Of a stretch of 40,699 nt of DNA, positions 32,443-39,333 are shown piece by piece. Position 1 is the first letter of the stretch. Each line of letters starts with the position of its first letter. The DNA comes from an uncultured Acetatifactor sp. (GTDB lineage: Bacteria > Bacillota > Clostridia > Lachnospirales > Lachnospiraceae), in contig CAJTMX010000035.1 of assembly GCA_910577235.1 (NCBI GenBank), positions 1-40,699 of the forward strand, written 5' to 3'. Both the position numbers and the translations under genes were made by a program. The notes under the pieces are model-generated. The model made no database searches. It was not told the DNA's origin and saw nothing but the letters and a program-made list of their open reading frames with translations.

Positions 32443-34416
32443 ATGAGTATCACGACAAATGTTAAGGATAAGCTCAGGAAACGGTATGACGCCGATTTCC
32501 TGAGTTTTCATGAGAACAGGATCAAGGACAACCGCAGCGCGGGCAACCGGGCCAGAGAGATGCGCGTATCTATTGAGGCCCGGTTGGATAACGGTAAGGC
32601 GCTCACTGCCAGTCCCAAGCGGCAGTGCGCGGCGCTGCTGGAGTTTTATCAAAGCCGCAACAATCCCGCGCAGCTGCGCAACATGGAAAAGACCCAGAGA
32701 CAGATTATATCCATGGATCTGACCTATATCGACAGCTGCGCCCACAGCGAGCGATTTGCGCAGTATCTGCTGGAGCATACGGAGATCAATATGGTGGCCT
32801 CCGGTATCGGCGATCTGTACAATAAATATTTAAAGGCGTCGGAGAAAGAGCTGCGCAAGGCTATATTGGGTATGGTACAGACCGATGCCGAGGTGGAGTA
32901 CACCCAGGCGCTGGCTATGGAAAGACGTTTTACCCTGCATATAGGCGGCACCAACAGCGGCAAGACCTATGAGTCCGTGGAAAGGCTGAAAAAGGCCAAG
33001 TGCGGCGTGTATGCGGGACCGCTGCGCCTGTTGGCCCTGGAGATCTATGATAAGCTGCGGGCCGCTGAGATTCCCTGCTCCATGATCACCGGCGAGGAGC
33101 AGCACATCGGCGAGGACAGCCGTGTGACGGCCTGCACGGCGGAGATGGTGGATCTGGATACGGAATATGATGTTGCCGTGATAGACGAGGCCCAGATGAT
33201 CAGCGACCCCTTCAGGGGACACGCCTGGTCCCGCCTGGTCATGGGTATCAAGGCAAAAGAGGTTCATATCTGTATGGCTCCCGAGGCGGAGAATATCATC
33301 CGGCGTATCTTAAAGCGCTGTCACGCCAAGTACGATATAGTGCGCCATGAGAGGAACACGGAGCTGGTCTTTGAGGACAAGCCCTTTGATATTGACAATG
33401 ACTTGATACGGGGGGATGCCCTGATCCTGTTTTCCAAGAGAATGGTGCTGGACGTGGCGGCCAGACTGGAGCTGCAGGGGGTAAAGGCCAGCGTGATCTA
33501 CGGCAATCTGCCGCCCCAGATTCGCAAAAAGCAGTTTGAAATGTTTTTAAACGGAGAAAATGATGTGGTGGTAGCCACGGACGCTATCGGTCTGGGAGTC
33601 AATCTGCCCATCCGGCGTATCGTATTCATGGAGCACATAAAATTTGACGGCAAGGAGCGGCGTCCCTTAAATGAGTTTGAGGTGCGTCAGATCGCGGGCC
33701 GGGCCGGGCGCCGTGGCATGTATGATGTGGGCTATGTGACGGCCACCACCGAGGCGGGACTGGAGCATATCAAGCGCGTGTATCCCATGAAACACAGCAT
33801 CGAATACGCGATCATCGGATTTCCACAGGTACTGCTGGATATCGACCAGCCCATCGATCAGATCCTGACCTCCTGGTACGGCATCAAGCCCAATCTGGAC
33901 GTATACCGGAAAATGGATATCAAGGAAATGCTGATAAAATATAAGAACCTGTACAATATCAGGGACAGTATCGCAGGATTTGACGATAAGCGGGAGGTAT
34001 ACAATATGATATCCTGTGACGTGGACCTGGGCAATGAGAAATGCATGGCCATGTGGCGTTACTACTGCCGCACCTACACGGCGGATGTGTCCGTCAAGTT
34101 CCCTGTCTTTGACGAGGTGCGGGGAGACACTCGGCTGGAACGGGCGGAGACCTATTACAAGCTGCTGGATCTGTACAATCAGTTCTCGGTGCGTTTCGGA
34201 AAGATCATGAATGAGGAGCGGGTGATAGAGGAACGCTTAAAGACGGAGGATATCATTCTGTCGGAGCTGGGGAGGAGCAAGAAATTTTACCTGCGCCGCT
34301 GCAATTACTGCGGCAAGCTGTTGCCTATTGGGGCGCGCAGTTCCCTCTGCGATAAATGTTATTATTCCGTAGCCGGCGCCAGAGCCGGTAATGACGCAGT
34401 CAAAAACAGGAGGTGA
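32443..34416 (+). CDS. Suv3-like superfamily 2 RNA helicase with zinc ribbon
   Basis: A 657-residue ATP-dependent helicase resembling Suv3/SUPV3L1, the RNA helicase of the mitochondrial degradosome. After a helical N-terminus of about 165 residues come motif I HIGGTNSGKTYES, Ia AGPLRLLALEIYDKL, ITGEEQ, TAEMV, motif II VIDEAQMISD, motif V VVVATDAIGLGVNLP and motif VI QIAGRAGRRG. The end carries CNYCGKLLPIG...LCDKCY, a four-Cys zinc ribbon. It should unwind structured RNA, probably with a nuclease such as PNPase encoded elsewhere; that partnership is inferred. The start has AGGGGAAA upstream. The gene overlaps the following MATE gene. Bacterial Suv3-like proteins are scattered and little studied. 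Confidence 0.88.
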   Translation: MSITTNVKDKLRKRYDADFLSFHENRIKDNRSAGNRAREMRVSIEARLDNGKALTASPKRQCAALLEFYQSRNNPAQLRNMEKTQRQIISMDLTYIDSCAHSERFAQYLLEHTEINMVASGIGDLYNKYLKASEKELRKAILGMVQTDAEVEYTQALAMERRFTLHIGGTNSGKTYESVERLKKAKCGVYAGPLRLLALEIYDKLRAAEIPCSMITGEEQHIGEDSRVTACTAEMVDLDTEYDVAVIDEAQMISDPFRGHAWSRLVMGIKAKEVHICMAPEAENIIRRILKRCHAKYDIVRHERNTELVFEDKPFDIDNDLIRGDALILFSKRMVLDVAARLELQGVKASVIYGNLPPQIRKKQFEMFLNGENDVVVATDAIGLGVNLPIRRIVFMEHIKFDGKERRPLNEFEVRQIAGRAGRRGMYDVGYVTATTEAGLEHIKRVYPMKHSIEYAIIGFPQVLLDIDQPIDQILTSWYGIKPNLDVYRKMDIKEMLIKYKNLYNIRDSIAGFDDKREVYNMISCDVDLGNEKCMAMWRYYCRTYTADVSVKFPVFDEVRGDTRLERAETYYKLLDLYNQFSVRFGKIMNEERVIEERLKTEDIILSELGRSKKFYLRRCNYCGKLLPIGARSSLCDKCYYSVAGARAGNDAVKNRR

Positions 34417-35813
34417 GAAGTCTGAAGACGCAGTCTGCCGATAAAAATTTGTTGTTTGAAACTATGCCCATACCCCGGGCAGTGGCTAAGTTGGCGATCC
34501 CTACGATATTGAGTTCCCTGGTTATGGTGCTGTATAATCTGGCGGATACTTATTTCGTGGGAATGCTGGGCGACCCGCTGCAAAACGCCGCCGTGACACT
34601 GGCGGCACCGGTATTGCTGGCGTTCAACGCGGTGAACAATCTTTTCGGCGTGGGTACCTCCAGTATGATGAGCCGCGCTCTGGGCCGCAAAGAATACGAT
34701 ATGGTGCGCAGAAGTTCGGCCATCGGTTTCTATTGCGCGCTCTTTTGCGGCGCGGTGTTCGCCGCGCTCTGCTCCATATTCAAAAGTCCGCTGCTGGCGC
34801 TTTTGGGGGCCGATTCCGTGACGGGGCCTGCCACGTCGGCCTATATGCTGTGGACCGTGTCCTGCGGCGCGGTTCCGGCTATTTTGAACGTGGTGCTGGC
34901 CTATCTGGTGCGCTCCGAGGGGGCGTCTCTGCATGCCAGTATAGGAACTATGAGCGGCTGTCTGCTGAATATTGTGCTGGACCCCATCTTTATCATGCCA
35001 TGGGGATTTAATATGGGGGCGGCGGGTGCCGGTCTGGCCACCTTTCTGTCCAATTGTGTGGCCTGCGGCTACTTCTTTGTACTGCTGTATATAAAACGGC
35101 GCTCCACCTATGTCTGCGTAGATCCCCGGATGCTGGGCTGGAACAGCGCCATTGTACTGGGTATATGCGGAGTGGGAATACCCGCGTCCATACAGAACCT
35201 TTTGAATGTGACGGGTATGACCATTCTGAACAACTTTACCTCAGAGTATGGGGCGGACGCTGTGGCCGCCATGGGTATTTCCCAGAAAATCAGTATGGTG
35301 CCGTTGCAGATAGCGCTGGGCTTTTCCCAGGGCATCATGCCACTGATCAGCTACAACTATGCCAGTGGCGATCACCCCCGGATGAAGAAAGCCATTACTT
35401 TTGCCATGAAACTGATGTTTCCGGCCCTCTTTGGCGTCATGGCGCTGTTCTGGATATTCTCGGCAGGCCTGACCAGAGCCTTTATGGAGAACGAGGCCAT
35501 CATCGCTTACGGTGCCAGGTTTTTGCGGGGATTCAGTCTGACAATGCCGTTTTTGGGCATGGATTTTCTGGTGGTAGGCGTTTTCCAGGCGCTGGGAAAG
35601 GGAAAAAACGCATTGATTTTTGCCCTGATGCGAAAGATTGTTTTGGAAATACCTGCTCTGTTTGTATTAAACTGGCTGTTTCCGCTGTACGGCCTGCCCT
35701 ACGCGCAGCCCTTCGCGGAGATGGTACTGGCAGCGGCTGCCGTATTTATGCTGTGCCGGATATTTAAACAATGCAATCTGCAGCAGAATGGGGAGCGCAA
35801 AAGCAATACTTAA
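34413..35813 (+). CDS. MATE-family multidrug efflux protein
   Basis: A 466-residue membrane exporter of the MATE family, exchanging Na+ or H+ for drugs or metabolites. About 12 helices are seen in two related halves. The first half begins IPRAVAKLAIPTILSSLVMVLYNLADTYFVG, cut here by the family-typical LAIPTIL and NLADTYFVG, and the second contains GIPASIQNLLN and ALGFSQGIMPLISYNYASG. It overlaps the helicase stop. The start is unclear: GTG 34413 would lie inside the AGGAGG (34408-34413), so it has no usable ribosome site, whereas the in-frame CTG at 34422 is 8 nt after that AGGAGG. An in-frame ATG at 34464 would lose part of the conserved N-terminus. Confidence 0.9.
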   Translation: MRSLKTQSADKNLLFETMPIPRAVAKLAIPTILSSLVMVLYNLADTYFVGMLGDPLQNAAVTLAAPVLLAFNAVNNLFGVGTSSMMSRALGRKEYDMVRRSSAIGFYCALFCGAVFAALCSIFKSPLLALLGADSVTGPATSAYMLWTVSCGAVPAILNVVLAYLVRSEGASLHASIGTMSGCLLNIVLDPIFIMPWGFNMGAAGAGLATFLSNCVACGYFFVLLYIKRRSTYVCVDPRMLGWNSAIVLGICGVGIPASIQNLLNVTGMTILNNFTSEYGADAVAAMGISQKISMVPLQIALGFSQGIMPLISYNYASGDHPRMKKAITFAMKLMFPALFGVMALFWIFSAGLTRAFMENEAIIAYGARFLRGFSLTMPFLGMDFLVVGVFQALGKGKNALIFALMRKIVLEIPALFVLNWLFPLYGLPYAQPFAEMVLAAAAVFMLCRIFKQCNLQQNGERKSNT

Positions 35814-35930
35814 ACAGCATATCTTGGGAAAGCCTCCAGAGAATACGGAGACGCTCACAGGCTGAAACCGTCGTGCGGATATGGAGGCTGACAGGGGATA
35901 TGCGGGATGTATAAACAGGAGGAGACAAGG

Positions 35931-36188
35931 ATGGAACCGTTGGAATTTCGCTATGACACGCAGCTCTTGATCGAGGGACACAATCTGGACGAGGACGCTA
36001 TCAATGACTACATTACCCGGCACTTTAAAGGCGATTGCCTGTTGGCTGTGGGGGACGATGAACTGGTCAAGATCCATTTCCACACCAACGAACCCTGGCA
36101 GGTGCTGGAATACTGCGCGGGACTGGGTGAGATATATGATATCGTGGTGGAGGATATGGACCGTCAGGCCAGAGGACTGCAGGGGTGA
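35931..36188 (+). CDS. stand-alone protein resembling the FakA C-terminal region
   Basis: An 85-residue protein. GDCLLAVGDDELVKIHFHTN followed by LEYCAGLGEIYDIVVEDM matches the C-terminal region of FakA/YloV-type fatty-acid kinases (DhaK/DegV partner proteins), where GDDELVKVHVHT is a familiar motif. The kinase (DhaL) domain is absent, so on its own it is unlikely to phosphorylate anything. AGGAGG at 35917-35922 sets the start at 35931; an ATG at 35907 has none. It lies 12 bp before dgt and is probably co-transcribed with it. The stretch 35814-35930 holds an 8-bp inverted repeat (35831-35838 and 35882-35889) but no gene. It is complete, not a fragment with a broken edge. Confidence 0.72.
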   Translation: MEPLEFRYDTQLLIEGHNLDEDAINDYITRHFKGDCLLAVGDDELVKIHFHTNEPWQVLEYCAGLGEIYDIVVEDMDRQARGLQG

Positions 36189-36200
36189 GGAGGTGGCACC

Positions 36201-37613
36201 ATGGAATGGAAAAAACTGCTAAGCCAGGAGCGGATCAGGCCGGTCAGCACAAGACCCGGCTCAGGGGATCTGCGGACGGAGTATGAGAAGGATTATCACC
36301 GGATCATCGGCAGCGCTTCCTTCCGCCGCCTGCAGGATAAGACCCAGGTATTTCCGCTGGATAAGAGCGACTTTATCCGTACCCGGCTGACACATTCTCT
36401 GGAAGTGTCCTCCTTTGGGAAGTCTCTGGGGCAGAATATCTCCCAGAAGATTTTGCAGGAGGTGAAGGACCCGGATTTCAAGCCCGAGTACCAGGGATAT
36501 ATCTGCGATATCCTGCAATGCGCCGGGCTGTTGCACGACATCGGCAATCCGCCTTTCGGACACTTCGGAGAGACGGTGATCCGGGAGTGGTTTAGGAGAA
36601 ATATGGGCAATCTGCAACTGCAGGGCAGGCCGTTGACGGAGATACTGACGCAGCAGATGCAGGCGGATTTCTATGAGTTTGAAGGCAACACCCAGGCCCT
36701 GCGTCTGGTGACAAAGCTGCACTATCTGGTGGACGAGCACGGGATGAATCTGACCCAGGCATTGCTGGGCACCATTATCAAATATCCCGTATCCTCGCTG
36801 GAGAAAGATAAAAAGAGCGGGGATATCCGCACCAAGAAGATGGGCTATTATTATGCGGAGCGGGAGCTGTTCGAGCAGATACAGTATACTCTGGGAACGA
36901 AGGGGCGAAGGCACCCTCTGGCTTTTGTGCTGGAGGCGGCGGATGATATCGCCTACAGGACTGCGGATGTGGAGGACGCATTTAAAAAGGGCTGTATCAC
37001 ATATCAGCAGCTGGTGAGAGAACTGCGGGGCAAGGGGAGAGAATTTGGAGCCGGGGAAAAATATTACGAGCTGGTGGAGGCACTGGAAAAAAGATATCAA
37101 AAAGGACAGGAACGCCATGTGTCCAATCCCGAGGGATATGCGGTGCAAAACTGGATCGTCAGCGTACAGGGCAGACTGTTGGCCTGTGCCACGGATAACT
37201 TTGCCGGCAATTACGGAGAGATCATGGAGGGCACCTACAAACAGGAACTGCTCTCGGAGGGGGATTATGGCATAATGGCGCAGGCTCTGGGAGACATCGC
37301 CTATGAGTATGCCTTTGTCTCGGAACCCATTTATAAACTGGAGATTGCGGCGCAGACAATCCTCGATTTTCTGCTGGATCGGTTTGTGGGTGCAGCCATT
37401 GCCTACGACAGTCCGCAGCCTGTGACGGCGGTGCAGAGTAAGTTGATGACGCTGATCTCCGACAATTACAAGGCGATCTATCAGTTTTACAGCAGAGAGA
37501 AAGCGCCGGAAGAAAAGCTGTATCTCCGTCTGCTGCTGGTGACCGACTCTATCTGCGGGATGACGGACAGCTATGCCAAGAGGCTGTATCAGGAACTGAG
37601 CGGTATCGTGTAG
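36201..37613 (+). CDS. dgt: deoxyguanosinetriphosphate triphosphohydrolase-like HD protein
   Basis: A 470-residue cytoplasmic HD-domain enzyme that cleaves dNTPs, classically dGTP, to a deoxynucleoside and triphosphate. The metal-binding motifs are H in TRLTHSLEV, HD in GLLHDIGNPPFGHFGE and the Asp in EAADDIAYR. The N-terminal FRRLQDKTQVFPLDKSDFIR is typical of the family. The start is preceded by GAGGAGGTG. Length fits the family. Such enzymes balance dNTP pools and can limit phage growth, but there is no defence cluster here. The short FakA-C-like gene just upstream is likely in the same operon. Confidence 0.92.
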   Translation: MEWKKLLSQERIRPVSTRPGSGDLRTEYEKDYHRIIGSASFRRLQDKTQVFPLDKSDFIRTRLTHSLEVSSFGKSLGQNISQKILQEVKDPDFKPEYQGYICDILQCAGLLHDIGNPPFGHFGETVIREWFRRNMGNLQLQGRPLTEILTQQMQADFYEFEGNTQALRLVTKLHYLVDEHGMNLTQALLGTIIKYPVSSLEKDKKSGDIRTKKMGYYYAERELFEQIQYTLGTKGRRHPLAFVLEAADDIAYRTADVEDAFKKGCITYQQLVRELRGKGREFGAGEKYYELVEALEKRYQKGQERHVSNPEGYAVQNWIVSVQGRLLACATDNFAGNYGEIMEGTYKQELLSEGDYGIMAQALGDIAYEYAFVSEPIYKLEIAAQTILDFLLDRFVGAAIAYDSPQPVTAVQSKLMTLISDNYKAIYQFYSREKAPEEKLYLRLLLVTDSICGMTDSYAKRLYQELSGIV

Positions 37614-37715
37614 ATCAGAGACATTAAATTGCTCTTACATAAAGAAGATTCGGTCTGTCAGGCATTTTTTGACTCCGCAGATTCATATATTAGCTACAAA
37701 AAAGAATCGGGATTC

Positions 37716-38159
37716 ATGATGTTGGATCGAATTAAAAAACTGGACTTAAGAAACGTAAACTGGAAGAAACTTGACTACCCCAAAATCGCGCTGACCGCAG
37801 TGTTCTTGTTGGCGATGTTTCTGCTGGGAAGAGCGGTGGGAGCCGCCACCCATGCCACGCTGGCCACCTCTGCCGCCTCGAATTCACCGGAGAACTGGGG
37901 ATTGGGGTTCGGGCAGGAGGGCAGTCAGCCCAGCGGCAACGTATCCGCGGCGGAGTTGGCCAAGTACAATGCCTACTATGTGGGGAATGCGCAGGACAAA
38001 GTAATCTATCTGACTTTTGACGCAGGCTATGAGAACGGTAATACAGAGCCAATATTGGACGCGCTGAAAAAGCACAATGCCACGGCTACGTTTTTCGTGG
38101 TGGGTCATTATCTGGAATCTGCGCCGGATCTGGTCAGAAGAATGGTGGAGGACGCCTGA
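37716..38159 (+). pseudogene. polysaccharide deacetylase, broken within the NodB domain
   Basis: The first 147 residues of a membrane-anchored polysaccharide deacetylase. A single membrane helix (IALTAVFLLAMFLLGRAVG) is followed by a linker and the start of the NodB domain: VIYLTFDAGYENGNTEPIL contains the first catalytic Asp, and NATATFFVVGHYL and LVRRMVEDA continue it. A TGA then ends the frame before the metal-binding HxxxH motif, so the product cannot be active. The frame one base earlier reads SYNKHNRKKLENKRLS from 38159 on, which could be the continued gene after a small deletion, up to the probable IS66 left end at 38208. The start is uncertain; 37716 has only a weak ribosome site. Confidence 0.82.
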
Positions 38160-38279
38160 GTTATAATAAGCATAACCGAAAAAAGCTTGAAAACAAGCGG
38201 CTTTCACGTAAACGGTAGATAGTGCGTACCTCGACTGTGAGGAAAACATATGTGACAATAGACTATATTTCTATCACAG

Positions 38280-38310
38280 GTATTAAAAGTTGATCCTTAA
38301 CTTTTGATAC
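38280..38310 (+). promoter_or_regulatory. hairpin just before the tnpA ribosome site
   Basis: GTATTAAAAGTT (38280-38291) and AACTTTTGATAC (38299-38310) form a 12-bp stem with one T-G pair and a 7-nt loop, 8 nt before GGAGGT. It may limit transposase expression. Confidence 0.55.
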
Positions 38311-38330
38311 CGCTATACGGAGGTAAGTCT

Positions 38331-38705
38331 ATGAGTTCATCAACAACGGCAGTGGCTGTACAATACCGTTTACAAGAATGGGCCGCACAGATCAGAGAAT
38401 GCCAGAACCGTCCTGCAGGCATGAGTGTCATCGATTGGTGTGCCACCCACGGCATTACGAAAGCGAACTACTATTACAGGCTGCGCCGTGTAAGGCAGGC
38501 ATGTCTGGAAAACCTTCCGCCGGAGGCTTCGGCGCAGCAGATTGTCCCGGTAAACACCTGTCTGCTACAGCAGGAAACACAAGACGGCAGCGGTATACAG
38601 CAGGGGCTGTCCGTTTCTGTAAATGGTTTTTCCATCCACGTAACGGAATCCACACCAATGCCGCTGCTTGCGGCAGTCCTTAAGGTGGTGCGGGATGCTC
38701 AATGA
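38331..38705 (+). CDS. tnpA: IS66 accessory protein TnpA (Orf1)
   Basis: A 124-residue protein of the IS66 Orf1 type. EWAAQIRECQNRPAGMSVID followed by WCATHGITKANYYYRLRRVR forms a helix-turn-helix that probably binds the element ends, and the C-terminal half (SVSVNGFSIHV, LLAAVLKVVRDA) is typical for the family. GGAGGT at 38319-38324 sets the start at 38331. It overlaps tnpB by 11 bp, suggesting coupled translation. It appears intact. Confidence 0.92.
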   Translation: MSSSTTAVAVQYRLQEWAAQIRECQNRPAGMSVIDWCATHGITKANYYYRLRRVRQACLENLPPEASAQQIVPVNTCLLQQETQDGSGIQQGLSVSVNGFSIHVTESTPMPLLAAVLKVVRDAQ

Positions 38706-39057
38706 CGCCACCTGCTTTAAAGCCGTCTACATTGTCTGCGGCTACACCGATCTGCGCGCCGGCATGGACCGGCTGGCGGCACTCGTGGAAACACAGACCG
38801 GGAACAGGCCATATATCCCGGATACACTCTATCTTTTCTGCGGGAGGCGCACAGACCGCATCAAGGGACTTGTATGGGAAGGGGACGGATGGCTCCTGTT
38901 ATACAAGCGGCTCTCAGAAAGCCGGTTCCAGTGGCCGCGCACCCCGGAGGAGGTGCGTGAATTAACGCCGCAGCAGTTCCGGTGGCTGATGGAAGGGCTG
39001 ACAATCACCCCGAAGAAATCAGTCAGGCCGGTGGAACCGCCGGAATACATGGGGTGA
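38695..39057 (+). CDS. tnpB: IS66 accessory protein TnpB (Orf2)
   Basis: A 120-residue protein of the IS66 Orf2 family. Signature segments are YIVCGYTDLRAGMDRLA, LYLFCGRRTDRIKGLVWEGD and GWLLLYKRLSESRFQWPR, the last near-universal in this family. It is needed for transposition of IS66 elements but its biochemistry is not settled. It starts within the end of tnpA (11-bp overlap) and ends 276 bp before tnpC, a larger gap than usual. It appears intact. Confidence 0.95.
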   Translation: MLNDATCFKAVYIVCGYTDLRAGMDRLAALVETQTGNRPYIPDTLYLFCGRRTDRIKGLVWEGDGWLLLYKRLSESRFQWPRTPEEVRELTPQQFRWLMEGLTITPKKSVRPVEPPEYMG

Positions 39058-39333
39058 CTTTATGCAAAACGGAGAAATTTTCAGACGGTCTTCCTGCCGG
39101 AAAAAATGTCCCGCCTTATCCCTGCGGAACCACGCTGCACACCATAAAAACGTCCGGAATGGACGCAGACATGCTTTTCCTTCCCGGAAAAGGGTTCCGG
39201 ATACAGCATCATATAAAGGCAGCATCCGCTGTTTTAACCATAGGCATTATGACGGACATCCGGCAGCGCCGGGTTCGCAAAAATCCCGTATCCATGGTAT
39301 AATAAGGCTATCAGGATACCGGGAGAAAACAGC
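39058..39333 (+). other. gap between tnpB and tnpC
   Basis: A 276-bp stretch inside the IS. Frames are open in more than one phase, including one ending at 39302 that reads MDADMLFLPGKGFRIQHH from 39159, but none has a clear ribosome site. TATAAT at 39297-39302 may be a -10 for tnpC; its -35 match (TTCGCA, 18 nt upstream) is poor. I call no gene. Confidence 0.4.

Noticed and set aside
36201..37613. dgt as part of an anti-phage defence island
   Set aside because: No other defence gene is nearby and the enzyme is a common housekeeping one.
38284..38295. A third copy of the OmpR operator (AAAAGTTGAT) in the IS66 leader
   Set aside because: Only about ten bases match, the second half-site is missing, and it is part of the tnpA hairpin.
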